Assembly (NCBI GenBank): GCA_965662355.1
Contig: CBFIHP010000005.1
Span: 62,001 to 126,000 of the forward strand
Source: GCA-2683825 sp965662355
Lineage (GTDB): Bacteria > Planctomycetota > UBA1135 > GCA-002686595
Reading direction: 5' to 3'
DNA length: 64,000 nt
Part shown: positions 25,058 through 34,097 of the stretch, one piece after another
Layout of the letters: each line of letters opens with the position of its first letter
Position numbering within the stretch: position 1 is the first letter of the stretch
The notes under the pieces: model-generated
The model's input: only the letters and a program-made list of their open reading frames with translations
Databases searched by the model: none
What the model was told of the DNA's origin: nothing
Position numbers and translations under genes: made by a program

Positions 25058-26587
25058 CTAGCGCGCGCCGAGCACCTGTGCGTAGCGGAAGTAGACCTCG
25101 ATACACAGGGTCATGAGCGCCGTCGAGTAGACCCGACCGCCGACATAGCCCCAGGGACCTGCGGCATCCCAGGAGCCCTTCTCGTCGCCATCGTGGCGTT
25201 GGTTGTCGAGGATGGCGGGGCGCATGGCCTGTTCCCAGGACTTCCAGTGTTTGCCACCGAGCTGGAACATGGCGTAGGTGCCGTAGTACCAGTAGTACAT
25301 GTCGCAGCCGAAGCCATCGGGGTCCCATTCGGGCAGCACGCGCATGAGGAGGTCTGCGTGCTTGATGAGGATGTCGTCGTCCTTCGGGTTCTGCCCCATG
25401 AAGATGCGGCAGAGCAGACCGACGGCGGTCATGGCCTCGCCCTTTTCGCGGGGGAAGTGCTCGTTGACCGGCGTACGCGAGGACTGGGAGCCGAAGGAGT
25501 CGTAACCGACCCGGCCGGTCGTGGGGTCCGAGGCCTCGTCGATCCAGGACATGGCGCCTTCGAGAGCGGCGGGGTCGACCTTTAGCTTGGCGTCCTTGGC
25601 GGAGGCCAGGGCGAAGATCATCCAGCCGGTGATGGACGTGTCGTTGTCGCCGAGGGGCGGGACGTCATAGCGCCAGGCGGTGTACGGGTTGCGCGCGCGC
25701 TGGATGTAATCGATGGCCTTCTGCGCCGTCCGCTTGATCAGCGGGCTCTTCGAGAAGTAGTAGGCCTCGGTGATGGCCAGGGTGGCGAGGGAGTGGTCGT
25801 AGATGAAGTCGTGGGTGGTCTCCTCGCCGAGCAGGCCCGATTCGCCTTGCTGATCCTTCAGCCAGCCGATGCCGCGTCGGACGACCTCTTGGTACTCGCC
25901 CTGGTTCGTTGTGTTGCCGTCGCCCATGAAGGCCAGGAGGCAGAGCCCCGTCAGGCCGACGTCGTGGGTTGCGTGGCCGGCGCCATCGCAGACGTTCGAA
26001 CCGATCTTGCCGCACTCGTTCGGGAAGCTTTCGCCGCCCCAGTAGCCCTCCTCCGACTGGTGGTGCTTGAGCCACTCGAGAGCGTCCTTGAGCGCCTGCT
26101 CGACCGCGGAGCCGGCGCGCTTGTACTTGCCTTTGCCCTTGCCCATCCGGCCGCCGAACTTGCCGCCGGCACCGCCGCCGATTCCGATGACGTCGTTGAA
26201 AGCATCCGAATCGAAAGGCGAGTCGCTGAGGAAGTCCGTGTCGGTCTCGGTTTCGATGTCCTCGGTGGTCTCGACTTCGGAGTCCTGGAGCACGGGCTCC
26301 TCGGGCTCTTCCTCCTCGACTTCCTCCTCGATTTCCTCCTCGGGCTCTTCGAACTCTTCCTCCGGCGTTTGCTGGAGGCTGGCTTCGATGATCTTCTCTT
26401 CACCGCCGAGGAAGGCACGCCACGGAATCGAGGCCAGGATGAAGTAGGCCAGGAGGTGCGCCGCTAACGAGATCACCATCCAGGGGGCCCGACTCATCCA
26501 GTCGTAGAGAATGTCGTTGAAGGTCGTTTCCTCTTCCCAGGGCTTGGGAAGCGTCGTCTCGATATGGATGTCGGAATAGTCGGTCAT
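25058..26587 (-). CDS. Membrane-anchored protein with prenyltransferase/squalene-cyclase-like alpha/alpha-toroid repeats
   Basis: Protein of 509 residues. A cytoplasmic N-terminus (about 35 residues) leads to one membrane helix (MVISLAAHLLAYFILASIPW). A very acidic spacer follows (about residues 70-125, nearly all Glu, Pro and Val), then a Gly/Lys stretch. From about 160 the toroid repeats appear: ALEWLKHHQSEEGYWGGESF, GIGWLKDQQGESGLLGEE, MAxxAITEAYYFSKSP-type helices, and GAMSWIDEASDPTTGRVGYDS. Such proteins are common in Planctomycetota; the toroid need not be a terpene cyclase, and I see no DXDD protonation motif. The layout of helix then acidic linker recalls TonB-like proteins. Function unknown. 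Confidence 0.85.
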   Translation of the reverse strand: MTDYSDIHIETTLPKPWEEETTFNDILYDWMSRAPWMVISLAAHLLAYFILASIPWRAFLGGEEKIIEASLQQTPEEEFEEPEEEIEEEVEEEEPEEPVLQDSEVETTEDIETETDTDFLSDSPFDSDAFNDVIGIGGGAGGKFGGRMGKGKGKYKRAGSAVEQALKDALEWLKHHQSEEGYWGGESFPNECGKIGSNVCDGAGHATHDVGLTGLCLLAFMGDGNTTNQGEYQEVVRRGIGWLKDQQGESGLLGEETTHDFIYDHSLATLAITEAYYFSKSPLIKRTAQKAIDYIQRARNPYTAWRYDVPPLGDNDTSITGWMIFALASAKDAKLKVDPAALEGAMSWIDEASDPTTGRVGYDSFGSQSSRTPVNEHFPREKGEAMTAVGLLCRIFMGQNPKDDDILIKHADLLMRVLPEWDPDGFGCDMYYWYYGTYAMFQLGGKHWKSWEQAMRPAILDNQRHDGDEKGSWDAAGPWGYVGGRVYSTALMTLCIEVYFRYAQVLGAR

Positions 26588-26762
26588 GATTCCCTGTCGC
26601 GGCGCTGGCCGGAGAGCGATGGTTTCGGCGGCACGGTCCCAACGCAGCGCGCGCGCAGGGGTTCACACCGAAACCGAGGACTTTTGCTCTGAAAAACGGC
26701 ACCCGCGCCGTCCCAGAGTCCAAAAGCGGGCGAGGGAGTATATCCGCCCCGCGGGGCCCCGA

Positions 26763-27857
26763 CTACTGACCGCTAGCCTTGGCCTCAGGCGGTTTGCTGC
26801 CCGCGGCCGATCCCGGCCCAGGAGCCTGGGCCGGCTGGGGAGCCTGGGCCAGGCCCGGATGGATCCAGGAATAGGAGTCGCGCAGCATGTCGCGCTTGGC
26901 CAGGTTCATGAGGCGGGTGTCCCGCTGCTGCGTTTGGGCCGCCCGGAGGTACGTCTGCACCTCGGCGTCCTCGTAGCGGGGCGGCGGGGGCACGATCTTC
27001 TTCAAGAGCATCACCAGTTGATAGCCCTGGGAGGGGTCCAGCTCGCCGCGCGGGTTTCGCAGCGGCGTCACCTCGCTCAGATCCCCTTCCTGTCCCTCGG
27101 CCAGCTTGCGCAGCATGGGATCACCGATTTCGGGCGTGGAGAGCAGTCTTGTGACCCCCTGGGTTTCCCGTAGAGCCGCGCCGTAGTCCTCGACGAGGGA
27201 GCTGAAGTCACCCCCCTCGAGAACCTTGCGCCTTGCCTCCTCGCAGGTGCCCAGGGCGAGTTCGCTGCTGCCGGCGGCCGCGGAGGGCACGGCCAGAATC
27301 TGAAAACGCACCTGGGGCGGTGCGATGAGGTCCTTGTTCGCGCGGAACGAGTAGTGCAGCTCGCCCGGACGTATGTAGCGATCGGTGCTCGGACGCAGAT
27401 CCGCGACCTGGAGTCCCAGCTGCGAGCGCCGCCACAGGACGCGGAGGTATTCGGCTTCCCGATCCGCGAAGTTCTCGTGGGCGTTCGTCCCCTGTTCCGT
27501 GAGCTGCAGGGCATAGGCCGCGGCCCCGATCTTCGCGCGCTCTTCCTGGGCCTGGATCTCGAGGTTGAAGCGGATGGCAGCCGGATCCAGGCCCAGCTCC
27601 TCCGCCGCCTGGGTCTCCAGGGCCTGCCACGAGAGCTCGCGCAGGATCTCGCTGCGAAGCTGCGCGCGTTCCGCGGGGGTCGTCACCGGACGCTGCTGGA
27701 GGCTCTTCGCCTCGAAGCGATTCACCCGCGAGAGCGTGATGACATTGTCGCCGGCCTGCACGGCCACGCCGTCAAAATAGAGCGCCTGGGTGTCCTGGGC
27801 CGTTTGCTGGGGCGACAGAAGGGCCGGGAGTAGCAGCACACTGAAGAAGGTGTTCAA
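26763..27857 (-). CDS. SurA/PpiC-like periplasmic folding protein
   Basis: Exported protein of 364 residues with signal sequence MNTFFSVLLLPALLSPQQ. The N-terminal helical part (RSEILRELSWQALETQAAEELGLDP) resembles the SurA N domain. A parvulin-like segment follows (VRFQILAVPS, ARRKVLEGGDFSSLVEDYG, GEGQEGDLSEVTPL-like), with a disrupted pattern, so peptidyl-prolyl isomerase activity is uncertain. The tail is rich in Pro, Ala and Gln. It sits 100 bases downstream of mfd. It may help fold outer-membrane proteins, several of which are encoded in this window. Confidence 0.7.
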   Translation of the reverse strand: MNTFFSVLLLPALLSPQQTAQDTQALYFDGVAVQAGDNVITLSRVNRFEAKSLQQRPVTTPAERAQLRSEILRELSWQALETQAAEELGLDPAAIRFNLEIQAQEERAKIGAAAYALQLTEQGTNAHENFADREAEYLRVLWRRSQLGLQVADLRPSTDRYIRPGELHYSFRANKDLIAPPQVRFQILAVPSAAAGSSELALGTCEEARRKVLEGGDFSSLVEDYGAALRETQGVTRLLSTPEIGDPMLRKLAEGQEGDLSEVTPLRNPRGELDPSQGYQLVMLLKKIVPPPPRYEDAEVQTYLRAAQTQQRDTRLMNLAKRDMLRDSYSWIHPGLAQAPQPAQAPGPGSAAGSKPPEAKASGQ

Positions 27858-27957
27858 GGTTCGCCTCTGGGGTTGGGCCCGTAGATAGCGGAAGGCGCCC
27901 CATGTGGCGTCATCTTTCCATCGGAATTTCCGGCGACGGCCATTGAGGGGCGCTCTT

Positions 27958-30900
27958 TCAGCGCTGGCAGGGATGGCCGAGGGCCCCGCGCAACCAGTCG
28001 AGGGCCTGGCGCGCGGAACGATGTCCCGCGGGGATCACCAGGTGCGCCAGTCCCGCGCGCAGGGGACGCAGCTCGATGCGCGTCGTGCCGAAGGCCTCTT
28101 CGAGGGCGATCCGATCCGCATATTCGATGATGTAGGTCTCGCCGCGGAACTGCAGACGGCGGATCCCGAAGGCGGACAGGATCGAGCGCAGGAGGAAGAT
28201 CTCGACGAGCGTATAGGCCTCGGGCGGCACGCGCCCGAAGCGATCGCGCAGCATCGCCTCGGCCTCGCGCGCATCGGATTCGGTTTCGATCTCGTTCAGC
28301 TTCCGGAACAACTCGAGCCTGGCATCGGTATTGGGGATCCAGGTCGAGGGGAGATAGGCCCCGAGTCCCAGCTCGAGATCGACGGCCTGGGCTTCGAGCT
28401 CGGCCGTGACTTCCTGCGGCACCGTCTTGAGGAGCTCCGCCGTTTGATCCGCCAGTTCCGGATTGTCCGCAATCCGCTCGACCGTGGCCTTCAACAAGCG
28501 ACAGTACATGTCGTACCCGACGGCCGCGATGTGGCCTGACTGTTCGGGGCCGAGGATGTTACCCGCGCCACGAATCTCGAGGTCCTTCATGCTGATCTGG
28601 AACCCGGCGCCGAGCTGTGTCAGCTCTTCGAGTGCTTTGATGCGCTTGCGTGCGATCTCCTTCAAGGGGCGCGTCTTGTCGATCAGCAGATAGCAGTGCG
28701 ACTTGTGGCGCCCGCGTCCGACGCGACCGCGCAGCTGGTGCAGCTCCGCCAGACCGAAGCGGTCCGCGTCATCGATCAGGATCGTTCCCGCGGTCGGGAT
28801 GTCGATTCCGTTTTCGATGATGGTCGTGGCTACCAACACGTCCGCATCCCCGCGTGTGAACGAGGCCATGACGCTTTGCAACTCGTTGCCGGTCATTTGT
28901 CCGTGACCGATGGCGTACGTGCACTCGGGAACGATGGCCATCAACTCGCGCGCCCGCTGTTCGATCGACTGCACGCGATTGTGCAGGAAGAAAATCTGGC
29001 CGCCCCGGTTCTTCTCGCGCAATAACGCCTGACGAATCGTCGCGTTGTCGGTGGTCCAGCCGATGACCGTATCGATCTCCTGTCGCCCGGGCGGAGGCTC
29101 GGCCAGGGCGGAGATGTCGCGCACCCCCGAGAGGGACATGTGCAAGGTACGCGGGATCGGTGTCGCCGTCAGCGTCAGGATGTCGACCTCGGAGCGCAGT
29201 TGCTTGAAGTGCTCCTTGTGCGTGACGCCGAAGCGCTGCTCTTCGTCGATGATCAAGAGTCCGAGGCGCTTGAAGGATATGTCTTTCGACAAGAGCCGGT
29301 GCGTTCCCACCAGGATGTCCACACCGCCCAGTGCGCAACGCGAGATGGTTTCCTTGGCACGCTTGCCTTGCACGTAGCGGCTGACCACGCCGGTCACGAT
29401 CGGGAAGTCCGCGAAGCGCTCGCTGAAGGTCTGGAAATGCTGCTGGGCAAGAACGGTGGTCGGGACCAGAACCGCGACCTGTCCACCGCCAGAAACGACC
29501 CGGAAGGCGGCGCGCATGGCGATTTCGGTCTTGCCGAAACCGACATCGCCACAGAGCAGCCGATCCATCGGATGCTCCGAGCTCAGGTCCTTGGCGATCT
29601 CCACGTCCGCGCCGGTCTGATCCTTGGTGTCCGTGTAGGGAAAGGCCGCCAGCATGTCCGAGACCAGTTCCGGATCGGGCTGCCATGGATCGCGTTGGTT
29701 CGTGGCGCGCTTCGCTTGTACCTCCAGCAGTTCGGCTGCCAGGTCGACCAGTGCCTTCTCGACCTTTTCCTTGCGTCGCCGAAACGCCTGGCCGCCGATG
29801 CGATCGAGTTCGGGGGATCCGGAGCCGGTGCCGACGTAGCGCTGGACCAGGTCGATACGTGCGACTGGAACGTACAAGCTGACCTCGTCCTTGAAGGCGA
29901 GGTGCAGGTGCTCTTCCTCACCGCCGGCGCGGGTCATGTTCTTGAGTCCGACGAAACGCGCGACGCCATGAACGGCGTGCACGACGAGGTCGCCGATGTC
30001 GAGTTCGAAGAAAGACTCGAGCGCGCGCACTGCGAGTTTGCGTTCGACCTTTCTGTGGCGACGTGCCCCAGGCACACCGAGAAGTTCGCGATGATTGAGG
30101 ATCAACAGCCCGCCATCGGGTTCCAGCGTCCGGAAGCCGCGCGCGAGCGAGCCGACGAGCAGCTCGACGGGGGCATTCACTGCCTGAAGCGTGGCCTCGA
30201 AGCGCGTCTTCTCGGCTTCGCTTTCACAGAAGCAAATGACGCGTGCGCCACCATCGGCGGCCATTTTCAGGTGTTGTGGAGCATCCTTGGGGCCCACGGC
30301 GAGGGATTGGATCGTGCGCGTCTCGAAGTTCCAGTCGCTGGCAGGCAGGCTTTGCAGTGTCAGCCCCGCGCGTTTCGCGAGCCCTTCTCGAAGGGAGATC
30401 AGAGCGTGCGCGTGGGCGCTGGATTGGATCCGTAGGCCCTCCGCTTGTTCGGCTATCCGTAACGGTTCGATTTCGACGACGACCGTCGTGTGGGACAGCA
30501 AACCCAGGGGAGCCACGCCGTCCCCGTCTTGCACATCACCCGCGTCGCTGGCCAGGCATACCGAGATGCGCTTCAGGGTCTCGACGCTGCGCTGGGTGTC
30601 GGTTTCGAAGGTCCGCAACGAGTCGATTTCGTCATCGAAGAGCTCGATGCGAATGGGAAACTCCGCTGCAAAGGGGAAAACGTCCAGGATGTCGCCGCGC
30701 AGACTGACTTCGCCCGGGCGTTCGGCCAGCGGCTGGCGCGTATAGCCCGAGGTCACGAGCCGCTCGAGCAACGCTTCGACTTCCAGGTGTTGACCTGTTT
30801 GCAGGTTGAGGAACTCCTTTTCGAGGTCCCCCGGTGATGGCAGTGGTTGCAGCAGAGCGAGGAGCGAAGCCACGATCACCCGTGGCCTGCGATCCGGGGG

Positions 30901-31269
30901 GCCTGCAATCAACTGCGCCACCTGCAGGCGCGCCCGCACCGATTCCGGATCGGCCCCGCCCGGATCGGAGCTCGACGCCTCGCGTGCCGGGAAGCGGGCG
31001 GCTTCCACTCCCAGCGTGAGGAGGTCGTCGTGGAACAGATCGGCTTCCGTTTCCGTCGAGAGCAAGACGACCCAGGGGCCCTGGGCGTGGCGCATCAATC
31101 CGGCCAACAGGAGCCCCTGGGAAGAGCCCCACAGGCTTCCGCCGGAGACGCGTCGTTCGCGGTGAACGAGTTCGATCAGACGACGGAAAGCCGGAGAGGA
31201 ATCCAGCAGCGCGAGATCGAGCGTGGCGGTCTCTCTGGTTTTTTCTTCCGTCTGTGTCTCGGCGCTCAA
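27958..31269 (-). CDS. mfd: Transcription-repair coupling factor Mfd
   Basis: Superfamily 2 translocase of 1103 residues that removes stalled RNA polymerase and recruits UvrA. The N-terminal UvrB-like module includes GEVSLRGDILDVFPFAAEFPIRIELFDDE-type sequence. The RNA polymerase-interacting (CarD-like) domain near 415-465 has IGDLVVHAVHGVARFVGL. Translocase motifs are CGDVGFGKTEIAMRAAF near 570 and DEEQRFGVTHKE near 673. A TRG region (RGRVGRGRHKSHCYLL) and C-terminal D7-like domain follow. The start is TTG 31269, overlapping the rnc stop as TTGA. It belongs to the rnc-mfd operon. Confidence 0.97.
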   Translation of the reverse strand: MSAETQTEEKTRETATLDLALLDSSPAFRRLIELVHRERRVSGGSLWGSSQGLLLAGLMRHAQGPWVVLLSTETEADLFHDDLLTLGVEAARFPAREASSSDPGGADPESVRARLQVAQLIAGPPDRRPRVIVASLLALLQPLPSPGDLEKEFLNLQTGQHLEVEALLERLVTSGYTRQPLAERPGEVSLRGDILDVFPFAAEFPIRIELFDDEIDSLRTFETDTQRSVETLKRISVCLASDAGDVQDGDGVAPLGLLSHTTVVVEIEPLRIAEQAEGLRIQSSAHAHALISLREGLAKRAGLTLQSLPASDWNFETRTIQSLAVGPKDAPQHLKMAADGGARVICFCESEAEKTRFEATLQAVNAPVELLVGSLARGFRTLEPDGGLLILNHRELLGVPGARRHRKVERKLAVRALESFFELDIGDLVVHAVHGVARFVGLKNMTRAGGEEEHLHLAFKDEVSLYVPVARIDLVQRYVGTGSGSPELDRIGGQAFRRRKEKVEKALVDLAAELLEVQAKRATNQRDPWQPDPELVSDMLAAFPYTDTKDQTGADVEIAKDLSSEHPMDRLLCGDVGFGKTEIAMRAAFRVVSGGGQVAVLVPTTVLAQQHFQTFSERFADFPIVTGVVSRYVQGKRAKETISRCALGGVDILVGTHRLLSKDISFKRLGLLIIDEEQRFGVTHKEHFKQLRSEVDILTLTATPIPRTLHMSLSGVRDISALAEPPPGRQEIDTVIGWTTDNATIRQALLREKNRGGQIFFLHNRVQSIEQRARELMAIVPECTYAIGHGQMTGNELQSVMASFTRGDADVLVATTIIENGIDIPTAGTILIDDADRFGLAELHQLRGRVGRGRHKSHCYLLIDKTRPLKEIARKRIKALEELTQLGAGFQISMKDLEIRGAGNILGPEQSGHIAAVGYDMYCRLLKATVERIADNPELADQTAELLKTVPQEVTAELEAQAVDLELGLGAYLPSTWIPNTDARLELFRKLNEIETESDAREAEAMLRDRFGRVPPEAYTLVEIFLLRSILSAFGIRRLQFRGETYIIEYADRIALEEAFGTTRIELRPLRAGLAHLVIPAGHRSARQALDWLRGALGHPCQR

Positions 31270-31916
31270 GCCTCTTCCCCGAGCACGAGAAGAGCCTCCT
31301 GAGCGGCCCAGCGTTCCGCTTCTTTCAAGGTGCGACCCCAGGCACTGGGAAAACGCTGCTCGCCGACCTGGGCAGCAACCAAAAAGGCCTTGGCATGGGC
31401 GTGGCCGCGCTCGCGCAAGACGACGTAGTTCGGAGGAACTCCGGTCGAGAGCTGGCCATAGCGCTGCAGGGTTTGCTTCGGGTTCGGCGCGCCCTCGGCG
31501 TTGAGTATCTGGGCCATCGGTTTTTGCAGCGTGATCCGTGCGAACTCGCGTGAGGCTTCGAGCCCCGCATCGAGATACACAGCCCCCAGGACCGCTTCGT
31601 AGAGGTTTGCCAGGACCGAGCGCGGCAACGCGCGATGTCGCATGCCATGCCCGAGCTTGGCCAGCGAATCCAACCCGATGTCCTGGGTCACATCGGCCAG
31701 CACCTTGCGCGAGACGATCCAGGCCTTCAACTCGGTCATCGTTCCCTCCGCGTGGTCGGGCCGATGGCGGTACAGCTCTTCGGCTACCAGGAGATCCAAG
31801 ACCGCGTCCCCCAGAAACTCGAGCCGCTCGTTGTCCGCCCCCACGCCCGTCGAGGCATGGGTCAGGGCAAGCTCCAGAAGAGCCGGATCGCCGAACTCAT
31901 GGGGGAGGGTCGTCAT
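31266..31916 (-). CDS. rnc: Ribonuclease III
   Basis: Double-strand RNA endonuclease of 216 residues used in rRNA and mRNA processing. The signature NERLEFLGDAVLDLLVAEEL is at about residues 29-48, the second catalytic acid in NLYEAVLGAVYLDAG, and a C-terminal dsRNA-binding domain starts near 148 (NPKQTLQRYGQ), with GRTLKEAERWAAQEAL at the end. It heads the operon, with mfd starting in its stop codon. Confidence 0.96.
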   Translation of the reverse strand: MTTLPHEFGDPALLELALTHASTGVGADNERLEFLGDAVLDLLVAEELYRHRPDHAEGTMTELKAWIVSRKVLADVTQDIGLDSLAKLGHGMRHRALPRSVLANLYEAVLGAVYLDAGLEASREFARITLQKPMAQILNAEGAPNPKQTLQRYGQLSTGVPPNYVVLRERGHAHAKAFLVAAQVGEQRFPSAWGRTLKEAERWAAQEALLVLGEEA

Positions 31917-32057
31917 GGGCCACGTAATGTAGCTTCTTCCCGTCAGCCTAGAACCCTCGAGCTGGCCGGGACCTGGGCGAATGAGATGAAGTCCAGGTCC
32001 TCAGACGCGTAGAGACCAGATACCCTCCCTCTTAGAACTCGATTCTCCGCGTCTTCG

Positions 32058-33977
32058 CTAGTCCGAAACGCCCACGATCGAATCGATGGTGCCGCTGGAC
32101 ACCGAGTGATACCGCGGGCGGGCCTTGGCGTAGATCCGCCGCGCGCGCTCATGGCCTTCGGTGGTCTTGACAAGCTCCTCGTACAAGGGCTGCAGAAACT
32201 TGCGGCGACCGATCGTGATCAGGAATTCTTCCAGCCGCTCGTCCGCGGGGGAGTAGTTCTCACGGATAGCCAGGATGAGCCAACAGAAGAGGATCTCATT
32301 GTTGCCTGAACTCGTGAAACCGAAGGTCTCGTCGAGCTCGGCAAGGCGGCGTTGAGAGAGGTTCGCGGGTAGCTCTCGTAGGAAGTGCAACCACTGTTGC
32401 GTGACCCAATCGGAAGTCTTCAGGCGCGCGCCTTTCGTGCCGGAACTCCATAGCGCGAGCTGCTCGTCGACGCGCCGTAGTGCGTCGGAGTCCGTGGTTG
32501 GAACGTCGGCGGGCAGTCCCGTGCCGTGTAGCCATGTTTCGATGTCGACTTCCCGAGCCGCGCGCTGCTTTGAAACAAGCCGCTCTTGCAGGAAGGCCTC
32601 GAAGTCGGCGGTTGTCACGCTCTGGAAGGCGTGATCGTCGAACCACGCACGCAGAAAGCGATCCAGGGACTTGCGTCCAACGGCGCGTTCCAGGCGCAAG
32701 AGAAACAGGGCGCCCTTGTCATAGGGGATGCTCGAAAAACCATCGTCGGGGTGTTTGCCCTCGAGGTCGACGAACAGCACGGTTTCCCAGGGTTCCATGT
32801 TCGCGACGGTCTTGCGCAGCTTGTCGAGATCCAACATGCGCTCCATGTGCATCCGAGCCTCGCCGTAGACCTCCTCGACGATGCGCTGTTCGAAGTACAC
32901 GGTGAAGCCTTCGTTCAACCAGAAGTCGCGCCATGTCGCGTTCGTCACCAGATTGCCCGACCAGGAGTGGGCCAGCTCGTGCGCGATCAGCGAGGTCAAG
33001 GAACGGTCGCCCGCGATCATGGTCGGCGTAAGGAAGGTCAAGAGCGGGTTCTCCATGCCCCCGAACGGAAAGGCCGGTGGCAGCACGATCATGTCGTAGC
33101 GGCCCCAGCGATAGTCTCCGAAGAGACTCTCGGCGCTCTGGATCATGCGCTCGGTGTCGATCAGTTCGGCGTGTGCCGCGTTCAACATCGAGGGTTCGGA
33201 CCACACTGCGCAGCGTTCCGAGATCGCACGCGACTCCAGATCGCCGCAGGCGAGGGCGATCAGATATGCCGGAATCGGCTGGTCCAGGCCAAAGAGATAC
33301 GCGCCCTCGGAGTCGCGACCACGCTGAACAGCACTCATGACAGCGACCAGGGGGGCGGGTGCCGTGATACGTGCGGCGTAGGTGACGCGCACCCCGGGCG
33401 TATCCTGCAGGGGGATCCACGTGCGCGTGAGGATCGACTGCCCCTGCGTGAAGAGAAACGGGTGCTTACCCCCCGCGGTTTGTTCGGGCGCCAACCATTG
33501 CAACGCTTCCGCCCCCGGGGCCGTCGCGTAGTCGATCGTGACCGAGTTGTCACCGGGCGCTAGGTTGATCGTCATGGGCTGGCCAAAGCTCTTCAGCTCG
33601 TGGCCCAGCCGGAAGTTGCGTCGAGTCCCATCGGAGCCCTGCACCCCGTGGATGTCGAGTTCCATCGTGTCGAGCACGAGTGGCGCCCGCGAATCGATTC
33701 GCTCGAGGTCGAGACGCACGGATCCCTTCGCGACCGAGCGCTCGAAGTCGAGGGTCAGATCCATGTCCACGTGTGTGACTCGAACCCGATTCGGCTGGGC
33801 GAAGCTGTGGTGATCCAAGGGAAGCTCTCGGTCCGAAATCCCCGCACCGGATTGGCAGGCGGCGAAGAGGGCGAAGGACAGGGTGAGGTAGGGGGCTTTT
33901 TGATTATTCAAACGAAGTTCGAGAGCGGAGGTGCTCGAGGGTAAGGACCCGCGTTTTGTAATCGGTATCGATAACAT
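32058..33977 (-). CDS. M1-family aminopeptidase lipoprotein resembling leukotriene A4 hydrolase
   Basis: Zinc aminopeptidase of about 639 residues. The zinc site is HELAHSWSGNLVTN followed by FWLNEGFTVYFE, with FGGMENPLLTF for substrate binding; all match the leukotriene A4 hydrolase/aminopeptidase B subgroup better than PepN. DDGFSSIPYDKGALFL matches the LTA4H active-site stretch. The Tyr known to be alkylated in the mammalian enzyme is Phe here. A C-terminal helical domain completes it. N-terminal lipobox LFAAC suggests a lipoprotein. ATG 33977 has a GGAG six bases ahead; TTG 33911 would give a neater signal peptide. Confidence 0.88.
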   Translation of the reverse strand: MLSIPITKRGSLPSSTSALELRLNNQKAPYLTLSFALFAACQSGAGISDRELPLDHHSFAQPNRVRVTHVDMDLTLDFERSVAKGSVRLDLERIDSRAPLVLDTMELDIHGVQGSDGTRRNFRLGHELKSFGQPMTINLAPGDNSVTIDYATAPGAEALQWLAPEQTAGGKHPFLFTQGQSILTRTWIPLQDTPGVRVTYAARITAPAPLVAVMSAVQRGRDSEGAYLFGLDQPIPAYLIALACGDLESRAISERCAVWSEPSMLNAAHAELIDTERMIQSAESLFGDYRWGRYDMIVLPPAFPFGGMENPLLTFLTPTMIAGDRSLTSLIAHELAHSWSGNLVTNATWRDFWLNEGFTVYFEQRIVEEVYGEARMHMERMLDLDKLRKTVANMEPWETVLFVDLEGKHPDDGFSSIPYDKGALFLLRLERAVGRKSLDRFLRAWFDDHAFQSVTTADFEAFLQERLVSKQRAAREVDIETWLHGTGLPADVPTTDSDALRRVDEQLALWSSGTKGARLKTSDWVTQQWLHFLRELPANLSQRRLAELDETFGFTSSGNNEILFCWLILAIRENYSPADERLEEFLITIGRRKFLQPLYEELVKTTEGHERARRIYAKARPRYHSVSSGTIDSIVGVSD

Positions 33978-34097
33978 CAGCAACTCCGTACCCCAATCCC
34001 GTCGCGCCCCGGTGCAGGATTCACCGTGTTCTTTCTCTACTGGCCGCGCAGGCCCCCCTCGGATGGGCCGGCGAAGCCGGTCCATGAATCGTCCGGG

